Part shown: one piece after another, positions 51,185-61,900 of the stretch
How positions within the stretch are numbered: position 1 is the first letter of the stretch
Layout: every line of letters begins with the position of its first letter
Assembly (NCBI RefSeq): GCF_049675895.1
Contig: NZ_CP183834.1
Span: 1,426,001 to 1,490,000 of the forward strand
DNA length: 64,000 nucleotides
Direction: 5' to 3'
Origin: Ampullimonas aquatilis
Lineage (GTDB): Bacteria; Pseudomonadota; Gammaproteobacteria; Burkholderiales; Burkholderiaceae_D
The notes under the pieces: generated by a model
The model's database searches: none
What the model was told of the DNA's origin: nothing
Seen by the model: the letters and a program-made list of their open reading frames with translations, nothing else
Translations under genes and position numbers: made by a program

Positions 51185-52015
51185 ATGACTGATACCAACA
51201 ACATCAAGCACGTCGCCTCACCGCTGGCGAGTCAAACCCTCCAAGACAGTGATCTCACCCGTCCCGTTGCGGGCGTCCGTCCGATCCGGTTGCTGCCCTG
51301 GTTGCAGGTTGTCAAAATAGGCGGGCGTTCCATCATGGACCGCGGTGCCGAAGCGATTCTTCCCATTGTGGCGGAGCTCCGCAAACTGCTGCCCGAGCAC
51401 CGCCTGCTCATTTTGACCGGTGCTGGCGTGCGGGCCCGCCACCTCTATGGTGTTGGCCTCGACCTCGGCCTGCCGGTTGGCTCACTGGCCCCACTAGCTG
51501 CCAGCGAGGCGGGTCAGAATGGCCATATTCTCGCCTCATTGCTGGCTCCAGAGGGTGTCTCCTATGTTGAGCATCCGACCATTGCCAGCCAGTTGGCGAT
51601 CCATCTTCAGGCTGCCCGCGCCGTCGTCGGGAGCGCTTTCCCGCCGTACCATCACCACGAGTTCCCGAATTCACGGATTCCGACCCATCGGGCTGATACG
51701 GGTGCCTTTCTACTCGCCGACGTGCTGGGTGCAGCCGGCCTCACGATCGTAGAGGATGTCGATGGGGTATACAGTGCCGATCCCAAGGGGCCTGGTGGAG
51801 AGCAGGCGCAGTTGCTGCGTGAAACGTGTGCTAGTGACCTTGCGAAGCAGCAGGGTTCCCTGCCGTTTGATCGCGCACTGCTGGATGTCATGGCGACTGC
51901 GCGTCACATCGAGCGTGTGCAGGTTGTGAATGGGCTCGTACCAGGGCGGCTCACTGCGGCACTCCGTGGTGAACACGTCGGAACCATTGTGCATACAGGC
52001 GCACGTCGGAGCTGA
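51185..52015 (+). CDS. mosA: molybdenum storage protein alpha subunit
   Basis: 276 residues, exactly the length of the A. vinelandii alpha subunit. It contains 'RPIRLLPWLQVVKIGGRSIMDRGA' in pieces, 'ILTGAGVRARHLYGVGLDLGLP' in pieces, and 'FPPYHHHEFPNSRIPTHRADTGAF' in pieces, whose His cluster contacts the polyoxomolybdate in the known structure. It starts 11 bp after mosB, so the two are co-transcribed. No transporter or ModE gene is adjacent. Confidence 0.95.
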   Translation: MTDTNNIKHVASPLASQTLQDSDLTRPVAGVRPIRLLPWLQVVKIGGRSIMDRGAEAILPIVAELRKLLPEHRLLILTGAGVRARHLYGVGLDLGLPVGSLAPLAASEAGQNGHILASLLAPEGVSYVEHPTIASQLAIHLQAARAVVGSAFPPYHHHEFPNSRIPTHRADTGAFLLADVLGAAGLTIVEDVDGVYSADPKGPGGEQAQLLRETCASDLAKQQGSLPFDRALLDVMATARHIERVQVVNGLVPGRLTAALRGEHVGTIVHTGARRS

Positions 52016-52212
52016 TCGTTCTGTCCTGAAAAGATGATCGGCAAGTCCTTTGGTTTTGTTTGACAAAGAATTGGCTGATCGGCAAACGATTATGCGATGA
52101 ACGACATTATGTTGATCGGAGCGGCTCATTGGTGAGGCGGCTCATGACAGATTCCTGGTCAGTCGCCAATTCCCATTGTACCAATCATGCAGGCTGAAGC
52201 CTGTTATCAACT

Positions 52213-52938
52213 TTATTCAGGGCTGGATTTGATGCTCTGGAAATCATTTTTTGAGTGATTTGAATGCGAAGCGCATGATTGCTGGTGATTTTTCCCTTTC
52301 CACGGTGCATAGTTTTCTTCCGGGTCTTGCGCCAGCCGCGAAGCTTGCAGTTGCGCACCCAGTCCATAAAACTCTCTAAAGCTCATGATGAGGGGCCGCC
52401 ACAGCATGGGGTCGATGCGCTCGGGGTGAGCGGCTTGCAGCAGTTGTTCAGCCACGTGCGTGCGCACAATACGAACCTCAATGGCGCAAGCTGGAATGGC
52501 CATGCGTGGGTCGCAACTGGCAAACGGTCGCACCGATTCCACCACGCATTCAAGTTGTACCGGACATTCCGCTACCCGTGGCGCGACGACTTCCAGGGCG
52601 GCTTGGGGCGTGAGACCTGCCACGCCAAACTTGTCGGCTTCATGGCGATAACCCAGCCATTTTTTATGCAATGGCACCGATTGGCTGCCAGTCAGTTTGG
52701 CGAGCCGATCGACTGCCGCCACATTGTCCACCGATGCCAGATTCAATACGCATTGGCCACTGCGCTGGAGGTTGGCGGTGGTTTGGGAGCTGGCATCCAG
52801 CCCGAGCATACAGCTCCAGCCCAGCCACCAGGCCGATGACATGGGCGCAAGATTGGCGCTGCCGTCTCCATTGAGGGTGCTGATGAGTATCACGGGTGTG
52901 CCCCAGTAATGAATGGCGGGGGCAATGTCTTTGTGCAT
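52213..52938 (-). CDS. flavin reductase-like FMN-binding protein
   Basis: 241 residues. Split-barrel flavin reductase-like domain (DIM6/NTAB, COG1853): 'PVILISTLNGDGSANLAPMSSAWWLGW' in pieces, 'TTANLQRSGQCVLNLASVDN' and 'GLTPQAALEVVAPRVAECPVQLECVV' in pieces. The last 30 residues are polar and probably disordered. It may bind FMN; the substrate is unknown. Monocistronic. Confidence 0.88.
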   Translation of the reverse strand: MHKDIAPAIHYWGTPVILISTLNGDGSANLAPMSSAWWLGWSCMLGLDASSQTTANLQRSGQCVLNLASVDNVAAVDRLAKLTGSQSVPLHKKWLGYRHEADKFGVAGLTPQAALEVVAPRVAECPVQLECVVESVRPFASCDPRMAIPACAIEVRIVRTHVAEQLLQAAHPERIDPMLWRPLIMSFREFYGLGAQLQASRLAQDPEENYAPWKGKNHQQSCASHSNHSKNDFQSIKSSPE

Positions 52939-53058
52939 GATGGACTCCTGTTCCTGTGCTTGTTTAATGACAGGCGCAGTTTGCAGTGACCAACATTTTG
53001 CAGCTATCCGATTCTTGCTGTTGTCGATCGGCCGAGTCTCGGCTGGTGTTGATTATTT

Positions 53059-53144
53059 AAATACACCCTATAGGTATTTAAAATGGATCAATCAATAAGC
53101 ACTTGAGCGGTTAATAATGATTCATACTGCTAGGTAGTATGAGT
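53059..53144 (+). repeat. AT-rich interspersed repeat, copy 9
   Basis: ATACACCCTATAGGTATTT at the left, ATCAATAAGCACTTGAGCGG in the middle and the palindrome ATACTGCTAGGTAGTAT at the right. It lies in the gap between the flavin reductase-like gene and the MATE gene. Confidence 0.65.
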
Positions 53145-53168
53145 GCTTTCAGCCATTTTTAGAGGTCT

Positions 53169-54605
53169 TCAGGCCTTTTGCCGGGCCACCCACAAAAAGT
53201 AAAGCAGCAGTAACAATGCGGCCAGGGAGAGGCTGGTGCTATTGGCCAGCCAAAATCCGGACGCGCCTTGCAGCTCAGCAGGCACGCCGCCAAGCTGGTT
53301 GAAGCCGAGCAGATAACCGCCACCCAGGCCAAAGCCCCAGAGTGACAAGGCGTAAATCAGTGTGGGCACCAGCGTAATTTTGTAGGCACGCAAGACAAAG
53401 GCGGTAGTAACCTGGACTGCATCGAAAATCTGATAAAAACCGATGAACACAAAGAGTGGCAAAGCTGCTGCGGCTACCATGGGGTCGGGTGTGTAGGCGC
53501 TCACAATGAGTGCCCGACAGAGCCAGATCAATCCACCCATGAGCGTGGCAATCAGGGCAGTCAACCAAATGCCGTGCAAGCTGGTTTGCCTTGCCTGCAC
53601 GGGTTGGGCCGCCCCGAGTGCCTGCGCCACGCAAGTGGCTGTGCCTATTGCCAGTGACAGTGGCAGCATATACAGCACGGCGGCAAAGTTGGCGACGATT
53701 TGATGACCAGCCAGCGCGGTAGCGCCAAAGCGGGCAATAAAGAGCGCCATGAACGTAAAGGAAGTTACTTCAATCAGATACGACAAGCCCATCGGTATAC
53801 CCAGTTTGAGCAGCGCCCATTGCCGTGACCAATGGGGCCAGGACCAGCGGGCAAACAGGCCATAGGGATGATAAAGACGCCCGGGTTGGCTATCGCGCAC
53901 GAGTTGCCAGCCGAGCAGCAACATCACCAGCCAGCTGGTAAGGGCGGTCGCCAAGGCGCTGCCTGGACCGCCCAAGGCCGGTATGCCGAGCGCAGGCAGG
54001 CCAAAAATCAGCAGCCAGTTGAGTGGCACTTTGAGCACCAGACCCGTCAGTTGCATGACCATCACACGGCGTGCCTGCGAGATGGCGGTGTTGAGCGAAC
54101 CATACAGGCGTGACAGCAAGGCAGCAGGCAGACCGAGGGCTTCCATTTGCAGGTATTGGCGGGCGGTGTGCTCAAGCACCGGATCGGCATGGGCAATGGC
54201 AAGCAGCCAACCGGGTTCAGCCAAAAGCAGCATGCCAGGCAGGGTCAGTGCCAGTGCCAGCCAGACACCCTGACGTAATTCTTCACCGATCTCGTCATGG
54301 CTTTGCGCACCAAACAAATGACCAATGGTGGGTGAGAGCGCCTGCAGGATTCCGGAAAGTCCCAGAAACACACTGATATACAAACCGGCACCAATCGAGA
54401 GCGCGGCCAGATCGTTGGCCGAATAACGCGCCGTCATCATGGTGTCGAGCACCCCATAGGCAATGATAGCGAGCTGACCAATATAGATGGGCCAGGCAAT
54501 GCGCACGATCTGGCGCGCATGTGTCAGCCACAATTGCCATGCCGAAGGTACAGTCGCAGGAAGTTGGGCAGACCCATCGGGCTGCCTGAAGTTAGATGCA
54601 ACCAT
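53169..54605 (-). CDS. MATE family efflux transporter
   Basis: 478 residues with twelve predicted membrane helices, NorM type: 'IGQLAIIAYGVLDTMMTARYSANDLAAL' in pieces at the N-terminus and 'SPTIGHLFGAQ' are the family signatures. Sodium- or proton-coupled export of cationic compounds. It starts 8 bp after the stop of the glycosyltransferase gene, so they probably form an operon. Confidence 0.92.
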   Translation of the reverse strand: MVASNFRQPDGSAQLPATVPSAWQLWLTHARQIVRIAWPIYIGQLAIIAYGVLDTMMTARYSANDLAALSIGAGLYISVFLGLSGILQALSPTIGHLFGAQSHDEIGEELRQGVWLALALTLPGMLLLAEPGWLLAIAHADPVLEHTARQYLQMEALGLPAALLSRLYGSLNTAISQARRVMVMQLTGLVLKVPLNWLLIFGLPALGIPALGGPGSALATALTSWLVMLLLGWQLVRDSQPGRLYHPYGLFARWSWPHWSRQWALLKLGIPMGLSYLIEVTSFTFMALFIARFGATALAGHQIVANFAAVLYMLPLSLAIGTATCVAQALGAAQPVQARQTSLHGIWLTALIATLMGGLIWLCRALIVSAYTPDPMVAAAALPLFVFIGFYQIFDAVQVTTAFVLRAYKITLVPTLIYALSLWGFGLGGGYLLGFNQLGGVPAELQGASGFWLANSTSLSLAALLLLLYFLWVARQKA

Positions 54606-54613
54606 ATTTGTGT

Positions 54614-56383
54614 TTATTGCATGCGCGCGCGCATTTGACGAACCAGTCGCAGCCTTTCGTCGCGGTCGGAAACCCGTCGACCTTCCCAGATGACGGTCCA
54701 GTCCATCTCAAGGCTGCGCGGCAGACTGTCGCTGGTATGGTCCTGGCCAGCCTGATCTTGCAGTAAATAGTAATGGCAACGCGCGGGATTGATTTCGTCA
54801 AAACGGATATTCTGAAAATACAGGAAGGAAGCCAGTTGACCATTACCCAAGCCGATTGTTCCAACACAATCATAGTCGGGTGGCAGATTGGCGACCATTT
54901 GCTGCGCCACATTGCGATAGGTTTTGGTGTAGTTGATGAATGGCATCCACAGCGTCATCAACAGCACCCACGAAAAGATCAGGCCACCGGAAGACAGCAC
55001 CACCGCGCGCCACAATACTTTGGGATGGCGCGAAACCCGCCAGTGCACAATCACAAACCAGGCTGCAGTGACGGCAATGGCAAACACAAAAGCCATGAGA
55101 TTGAATTGCGGAATAAAGCCGGGTGCAATGCGCGCCAGATTATTGGCGAGTTTGACTGGATAACCGGTCATCTTGGCGATCCACATGACCCAGATCACCA
55201 GGCCGGCGACGCTGGAAATCATCAAGGCAAACCAGTCGATGGCGTTGACGGTGCCGCGCTTGAGTGTGGGCAAGGCAAAGGCCGCCAGTACTGCCATGCC
55301 GGGCACCGTCATCATGAACAGCGCTTCGGCGGCGTGACCATGCAGGAGCAGATATAACTGCGTCGCCAGGGTCAGCGCCAGCGGCAGGGCAATATGCGGT
55401 GCCTGCCAGTAATCACGCCAGCTCCAGGCTGCCCAGACGGCCAGTGGCCAGAGTGGCCAGCTGTACCAGATATAGTTTTTGGCAATAAAGCGCCAGGCTG
55501 TGGCAGTCGGCTGAAACACATATTGCAGGCCATCTTGCCACCATTGCTGCAAAAATGCCGGGGCTTGCGGATCAAGCTGCCATGCCAGCCAGGGCCAACT
55601 GGCTGCCAGCAATGCTGCCAATGGCAGGCTGATACCCAGCCAGAATTTGATCAAAGGTCGTAATGTTTTGCTAAAACCGGCAACCAGCACAAACAGTAAC
55701 AGTACTACCGCGGGCAAAACGGGGTGACTGGCCAGTGCCAGTCCGCCCAAGCCAACGCCTAAATAAATGGAGCCGGTAATCTGATTGCGCAGACTGCGTG
55801 CTGCGCCAAACAAGCTCATGGACAGGAGCGCCAGTTGGGCTACTTCGGCGGTGGATTCATGAATCCGGGCGGCCAGACCGAGCGTGGCCAGAAAAATCAG
55901 CAATGTGCCATCGGCCAGGGTACGACCATAATTGAGCGGTGAAGGATGCCCGCCAAAGGCATAGTTGAAGGGTTGCGCTTCGGCACGGCGTGCCAGTTGA
56001 TAGGCGGCATACCAGAGAAAAGCGCAGGTCATCAAAAACAGCAGGCCGGTGACGAGGCGCGTCGCAAACAGTTCGGCCTGAAAATGCAGCAAACCACCCA
56101 GCCAGCCAAAGATCTTGATGCTTGCCGCACCCAGCCAAAACATGAGGGGTGCTTCTTCAGTCACCATACGGCCAGCCAGATTGGGCAAGAGCCAGTCATG
56201 CCAATTGCCATGCGCCATCGACCACATCAGGCCAAAGCCAGCGGCGTCATCATTTTTCCACGGGTCACGGCCCAGCAGACCGGGTACGATATACAGTACG
56301 CACAGCGCTAATAACAAACGCCGTGGCAAAGCCAGGGTGGTCTGGACGGTGAGTCGGGCAGGATTATTGTTATTGGTGATCAT
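54614..56383 (-). CDS. GT-C family glycosyltransferase (ArnT/PMT-like)
   Basis: 589 residues, about 11 membrane helices plus a C-terminal extracytoplasmic domain. The acidic first loop 'GRDPWKNDDAAGFGLMWSMAHG' in pieces, followed by 'TEEAPLMFWLGAASIKIFG', is the catalytic loop pattern of ArnT-like transferases that use undecaprenyl- or dolichyl-phosphate sugars. Probably modifies a glycan or lipid in the envelope. The operon partner is the MATE transporter. Confidence 0.85.
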   Translation of the reverse strand: MITNNNNPARLTVQTTLALPRRLLLALCVLYIVPGLLGRDPWKNDDAAGFGLMWSMAHGNWHDWLLPNLAGRMVTEEAPLMFWLGAASIKIFGWLGGLLHFQAELFATRLVTGLLFLMTCAFLWYAAYQLARRAEAQPFNYAFGGHPSPLNYGRTLADGTLLIFLATLGLAARIHESTAEVAQLALLSMSLFGAARSLRNQITGSIYLGVGLGGLALASHPVLPAVVLLLFVLVAGFSKTLRPLIKFWLGISLPLAALLAASWPWLAWQLDPQAPAFLQQWWQDGLQYVFQPTATAWRFIAKNYIWYSWPLWPLAVWAAWSWRDYWQAPHIALPLALTLATQLYLLLHGHAAEALFMMTVPGMAVLAAFALPTLKRGTVNAIDWFALMISSVAGLVIWVMWIAKMTGYPVKLANNLARIAPGFIPQFNLMAFVFAIAVTAAWFVIVHWRVSRHPKVLWRAVVLSSGGLIFSWVLLMTLWMPFINYTKTYRNVAQQMVANLPPDYDCVGTIGLGNGQLASFLYFQNIRFDEINPARCHYYLLQDQAGQDHTSDSLPRSLEMDWTVIWEGRRVSDRDERLRLVRQMRARMQ

Positions 56384-56391
56384 AAAAAATA

Positions 56392-56415
56392 AAAAGGCAG
56401 CCTAAGCTGCCTTTT
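56392..56415. terminator. terminator between rpmE2 and the glycosyltransferase gene
   Basis: AAAAGGCAGC-CTAA-GCTGCCTTTT, a perfect 10 bp stem with T-tracts on both strands. It ends rpmE2, 20 bp after its stop on the minus strand. Confidence 0.88.
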
Positions 56416-56434
56416 AACACGAAATTGACAACGC

Positions 56435-56698
56435 TTAGGTGCTTGCTTTGACGCCGGTACGGGTGCCAAATTTCTGACGGAAGCGCTCGACGCGACCCGC
56501 AGTGTCGACCAGCTTTTGTTTGCCAGTATAGAAAGGGTGCGATTCGGAAGAAACTTCAATCTTCACGAGTGGGTATTCAACGCCATCAATCGTGGTTTTT
56601 TCACGAGTTTGGATGGTGGAGCGGGTAATGAAGCTGTAATCGCAGGATACGTCTACGAATGCAACGTCGCGGTAATCGGGGTGAATGCCTTCTTTCAT
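56435..56698 (-). CDS. rpmE2: 50S ribosomal protein L31 type B
   Basis: 87 residues from the ATG at 56698. 'MKEGIHPDYRDVAFVDVSCDYSF' in pieces and 'SSESHPFYTGKQKLVDTAGRVERF' in pieces are the type B form, which lacks the zinc-binding cysteine pattern of type A L31. Type B paralogues in many bacteria replace type A under zinc limitation. The upstream frame extension is not supported. Confidence 0.95.
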   Translation of the reverse strand: MKEGIHPDYRDVAFVDVSCDYSFITRSTIQTREKTTIDGVEYPLVKIEVSSESHPFYTGKQKLVDTAGRVERFRQKFGTRTGVKAST

Positions 56699-56868
56699 GG
56701 TTTTTCCTTTAGGTTTGCTGGCAGCCAGTCGCCGAATGTGCAACCACTTGCCGTTTGAAAAGCTCTCTATTATTGCAGAAAAATGAACGGTCTGCTGATT
56801 TTTTCTTGTTCAGGGCGAGGCAGATCATTTTGTCGATCAATCTGCACCAGCTATGAGGTGCGAAAGGC

Positions 56869-58131
56869 TTAGCCGCCACGCCGCATCATGTCAAAGAATT
56901 CCGCATTGCTCTTGGTTTCTTTCATCTTGCCGAGAATGAATTCCATTGCCTGGATTTCATCCATATCGTAGATGAGCTTACGCAATATCCAGATTTTCTG
57001 GAGCTGTTCACGCGGGATCAGCAACTCTTCACGGCGCGTGCCCGATTTGTTGAGATTGATTGCTGGATAAACGCGTTTTTCAGCCAGACGACGTTCCATA
57101 TGGATTTCCATATTGCCGGTACCCTTGAATTCTTCAAAGATCACGTCATCCATGCGGCTGCCGGTTTCAATCAGGGCGGTGGCGATGATAGTCAGTGAAC
57201 CACCTTCTTCCAGATTTCGGGCTGCGCCAAAAAAGCGTTTGGGGCGTTGCAGCGCGTTGGCATCCACACCACCGGTCAAGACCTTGCCAGAAGCAGGGAT
57301 GACAGTGTTATAGGCACGTGCCAGACGAGTGATGGAGTCGAGCAGAATCACCACGTCTTTTTTCATTTCGACCAGGCGTTTGGCTTTTTCGATCACCATT
57401 TCAGCAACTTGAACGTGGCGGGTGGCCGGTTCGTCAAAGGTGGAGGCAACCACTTCACCGCGTACCGAACGCTGCATCTCGGTCACTTCTTCTGGGCGTT
57501 CGTCGATCAGCAGCACAATCAGGGTGACATCGGGATGGTTGGTGGTAATGGCGTGTGCCATGTGTTGCATCAACACGGTTTTACCGGATTTGGGGCTGGC
57601 GACCAGCAAACCACGCTGACCGTAACCGACTGGTGCAATCATGTCGATGATGCGGCCGGTAATGTTTTCCTCACTCTTGATATCCCGTTCCAGTAGCATC
57701 GGGCGATCTGGATGCAGTGGTGTGAGGTTTTCAAACATGATCTTGTGTTTGGAAGCCTCGGGCGGCATTTCATTGATTTTGTCGACCTTCACCAGCGCAA
57801 AGTAACGTTCACCATCCTTGGGGGTGCGTACTTCACCTTCAATGCTGTCACCGGTATGCAAATTAAAACGGCGGATCTGCGAAGGACTGATATAAATATC
57901 GTCGGTGCTGGCCATATATGATGAATCAGGCGAGCGCAAAAAGCCAAAACCGTCGGGCAGGACTTCGAGCGTACCGTCACCGTAAATGGATTCACCCAGT
58001 TTGGCTTTTTTCTTGAGGATGGCGAACATCAGCTCTTGCTTGCGCAGGCGTGATGCGTTGTCGACTTCAAGGCTGACAGCCATGTCGAGTAATTGGGAAA
58101 CGTGTAGCGCTTTAAGTTCGGAAAGATGCAT
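56869..58131 (-). CDS. rho: transcription termination factor Rho
   Basis: 420 residues from the ATG at 58131, preceded by GGGAG; the frame continues upstream but only the MHLSELK start fits the family. RNA-binding cold-shock-like domain ('GDGTLEVLPDGFGFLRSPDSSYM' in pieces), P-loop 'LLVASPKSGKTVLMQH', Walker B 'VILLDSITRLARAYN'. The hexameric helicase ends transcription. It lies 242 bp downstream of trxA, a conserved pairing. Confidence 0.98.
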   Translation of the reverse strand: MHLSELKALHVSQLLDMAVSLEVDNASRLRKQELMFAILKKKAKLGESIYGDGTLEVLPDGFGFLRSPDSSYMASTDDIYISPSQIRRFNLHTGDSIEGEVRTPKDGERYFALVKVDKINEMPPEASKHKIMFENLTPLHPDRPMLLERDIKSEENITGRIIDMIAPVGYGQRGLLVASPKSGKTVLMQHMAHAITTNHPDVTLIVLLIDERPEEVTEMQRSVRGEVVASTFDEPATRHVQVAEMVIEKAKRLVEMKKDVVILLDSITRLARAYNTVIPASGKVLTGGVDANALQRPKRFFGAARNLEEGGSLTIIATALIETGSRMDDVIFEEFKGTGNMEIHMERRLAEKRVYPAINLNKSGTRREELLIPREQLQKIWILRKLIYDMDEIQAMEFILGKMKETKSNAEFFDMMRRGG

Positions 58132-58327
58132 AAGACTCCCAGAATCGGGAAAGGGAAAAATTGAAGGGGGAAGTTTGTCTGTTGGCAGAACCTGCGACAG
58201 ACGAAAAGATCGGAATGAATATTTGTTAGACTGGGTACAGTATACCGGCAAAATCCTTTTTGCCAAGTGGGTTGGGGCGCACTACATCCAAAAGTATCTA
58301 AAAAGCATCAAAAGAATGTCATGCAGA

Positions 58328-58363
58328 CAGCCCAAATGTTCAGTTTCCTGAACATTTGGGCTG
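58328..58363 (-). terminator. long hairpin between trxA and rho
   Basis: Perfect 16 bp arms CAGCCCAAATGTTCAG / CTGAACATTTGGGCTG with a 4 nt loop, 10 bp after the trxA stop. There is no U-tract, so it is either a Rho-assisted terminator for trxA or part of a rho leader control element. Confidence 0.6.
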
Positions 58364-58373
58364 CCAAAAATCA

Positions 58374-58700
58374 TTACAGATGGCTATCCAGAAAGGCGGC
58401 CAATTGTGATTTGGACAGTGCGCCAACCTTAGTGGCGGCCACCGCACCGTTTTTAAACAGCATCAGCGTTGGAATGCCGCGAATGCCAAACTTGGCTGGG
58501 GTAGCCTGGTTGTCGTCCACATTCATTTTGGCGACTTGCAGTTTGCCGTTATATTCCTTGGAAATTTCTTCCAGGATTGGTGCAATCATCTTGCAGGGAC
58601 CGCACCATTCGGCCCAATAATCAACCAGAACCGGTGTTTCTGATTTGAGAACGTCGGCATCAAAGGTGGCATCGCTGATATATTTGATTGTTTCACTCAT
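58374..58700 (-). CDS. trxA: thioredoxin 1
   Basis: 108 residues with the active site WCGPC (Trp32-Cys36), the conserved Asp in 'VLVDYWAEW', and the cis-Pro segment 'IRGIPTLMLFKNG'. The reduced form reduces disulfides in the cytoplasm. It is immediately upstream of rho, as in many proteobacteria. Confidence 0.97.
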   Translation of the reverse strand: MSETIKYISDATFDADVLKSETPVLVDYWAEWCGPCKMIAPILEEISKEYNGKLQVAKMNVDDNQATPAKFGIRGIPTLMLFKNGAVAATKVGALSKSQLAAFLDSHL

Positions 58701-58911
58701 AGCTGGCTCGCTTGTTGTATTTCGTATAAACAGGTATCTGGTGGCTCAAAAACATCGCATATGCTGAGGCGGTATTTAACGAAACCACTACTCGACTGCG
58801 CGATTGGGTGCAATCTTACTGCAAATATGGGGATGGGGTGCGCAAAAGCAAGATAATCCATTCTCACGTCCAGGTTCTTTTTTGGCTGTTTGATCTTTTT
58901 CAACTTTTCTC

Positions 58912-61900
58912 ATGACTTTTGCCAGTAGCTTGACATCTTCTGCTCAGATACAAACGCTGCAGGTTTGGCCCGATGCGCAATTTTGGCCAACCGTAGCAAG
59001 GGCAGTCCATCAATATCGGAATGAATTGCGCAGCACTGCCGCGCAACCCACATGGATATTGAATGAGGCGTTTTTGCTCGTACCCAGGCTGGCGCATGCG
59101 GCCTTGTTGAAACAGGCTTTGATTAGTCAACAGGCTGGGCAGGCCTGCAGTTTGCCAACCATTCATACCGTGCATGGCTGGCTGAATTTGCCGGAAGCGC
59201 CGCCCATGGCCTGGTCGCGCTTAGCCATGCTCTATGAAGCGCTTAGAAAAAATTCATTGTTGGCCAGCTGGCTTGGCGTGGGCGAAGAAGAGGGAGCGGC
59301 ATCGTATTGGCGACTGGCGCGCACGCTCTTGCAGATTGCCGATGAGTTGTCAGCAGTGTATTTACCCAGGCTGTTTTGGCAGGCCGAACACGGTCAAGCG
59401 CTGGCGGATGGCATTGGCCCGGTAGCGCAACAAATCACCGCCATTCTGGATGAGCATTTTCCCCAGCGTTCGGGGGGGCTGAGCTTGTCCGACGAAGCGC
59501 GCTTGATCGTGCAGATTTGGCAGATGCTGGTCAGCGTGAGTCCGGAGACTGATCCGCTGTGCGAACAACTGCAAACGCTGGCAGAGCGATTGGCTGATTT
59601 ACCGGAATCGGTGCCGCTGATCTGGCTGTGCTTGGCACCGCCTGCGGCAACAGAGCGAGCGATGCTGCAACAGGTGGCAAGTGATCGACAAATGCTGTTA
59701 ATTGATCCTAACTGGCGTGATTTGTCGTCAAGTGAGGATTTGGCTGCATCAGTGCCTGATGGGCAGCCAATTTTGTCGCAACTGCAGCAAGCCTGGCCCG
59801 AACTTTATGTTGCCGATGAAACCCAGTTGCTGACAAAGCTGGCCGAGCCGATGGCAGTTGCCAACCCCGGCTCGCAACCCCAATTTAATTTTGCCGCGGA
59901 TGCCCAGCCACGGCTGCACGAGCGCATCAGTATTGCGCGGTTACCTGATCGTGAGCGCGAAGCGATGGTCGTCGCGGCGCAGGTATTGCAGTGGTTGCAT
60001 CATGGTGTGGAAGACTCGACGACCAATGCCGCTACGCCAAAAGATCAACCGGCTATCAAGCTCGCACTGATTGCACAAGACCGGATTGTGGCGCGGCGCG
60101 TTGGTGCCATGCTGGCGCGTGCCAATGTGACAGTGGCCGATGAAACGGGCTGGCTGTTGTCCACCAGTCGGGCGGCAGCAGCCGTGGCGTCATGGCTGGA
60201 AATGCAGGCCTTGCAGATGCCGGTGGCGGCTTTGCTGGATTGGCTCAAATCGCCGTTTGTCTGGGCCGACGATGATTTGAAAGCCCATCATATTGCACGG
60301 CTCGAAGCCTTGGCGCGCCGCGAGCAGATTTTGCAGGGTTTGCCCAATTTGCAAACCGCGTTACAGGAAACTAACAAGCCCGATGCACGCGATGCCCAAA
60401 CCCTGGCGCTTTTAAGTAACTTGCCCACCGTGCTGTTGTCACGTCGTCAAGTGCCACTGAGCCAATGGGCGAGTCAAACGCTGGCATGTTTTGCGCATAC
60501 CGGCATGGACGCGGCCTTTGCTACCGATGCGGCCGGTCAGGCCATTGTGGCGCTGCTGCAAGGCATGGCCGACCACACGCTGGCGGCTGAAGAACGATTT
60601 ACGCTGGTTGAATATGCGGCCCTGTTGCGCGAAGCACTTGAAGCCGCGTCATTTCAACCGGCCGATACCGAACGCGCGGCACAGGACAATCAGGCCGTCG
60701 TTTGGCTGCTGCCTTTATCGGCTGCCCGCATGCGTCGCTTTGACGCCGCCATTGTGATGGGCTGCTCAGCCAATGTGCTGCCCTCGGCCAGTCAGGATGC
60801 GCTGTTTTTTAATGCCCGCCTCAAGGCCGAGCTGGGACTAGGCACCCCCTGGGACAATCTGCAAAGCCAGTGCCGGGATCTGTCCTTATTGTTGATGCAT
60901 ACGCCCAAAGTGTTGCTGAGCTGGCATCAACAGGAAAATGGCCAGCCCAATCTGCTGGCACCCTGGCTGGTGCGCCTGAACTGGACTTTGCGGCAATTGG
61001 GGCAGTTACCCGTGCTCGAAAAAGACTGGTCGGCCTGGCAGCATTTGCAAGGGATCGAGCAGATCAATCTGTCTCATCCGCTATCGGGGCAGAGCATGCC
61101 TGCGCCTGGATTTGTGGGCGCCGCGCCGTTGCGCTTGTCGGCCTCCGCCTATGGTCAGTTGCGCAGTTGTCCGTACCGCTTTTTTGCCGCCCAGGTGCTG
61201 CGCCTGAGTGAGATGGATGAGTTGAGTGATGACATTGGCAAGCGTGAACTCGGTCAATGGTTGCATGAAATCCTGCATCAGTTTCATGAGACAGACAGTG
61301 GTCTGGCAAGCAGTCAGAAAACCCTGGCGGCCCGCACCGAACGGCTCGTTAGCTTGTCGCAAGACTATTTTGCCCCGCAACTGGCAGCCAATCCGCAAGC
61401 CTTTGCATTTTTGCAAAGCTGGCTGGCGATTCTGCCCAACTATTTAAACTGGCTGGCCGAGCACGAAGCCGCGGGTTATCAGTGGCGGGCCGGTGAAGTG
61501 AACTTGCGCCACACCGTGACGCTGACCACTGGCAAGCAGCTGACGTTGCAAGGGCGGCTGGATCGACTCGATGCCAAAGACCATCAACCGGTGTTGCTGG
61601 ACTATAAATTGAAGTCAAAATCGTCGCTGAATCGTCAGCTCAAACAGCCGGGTGAGGATTGTCAGTTGCCGTTTTATGCGTGGTTGATGGAAAGTGTGAG
61701 GGAAGGTGCGGCATCCAGCGATTCTGCTGGTGCGGTCGATACCGCCAGGCCCGGATTTGGCGATTTTGCCCAAGCGGCTGCCGTGGCCGAGGCAGCTTAT
61801 CTGAGTCTGGATCGTCAACGCGTGGAAACGGTACCGTATCCCGATTTATCGGACAACCTGGCGCAGTTGCAAATCCAGTTGCCGCAAGACCTGAGTGCGC

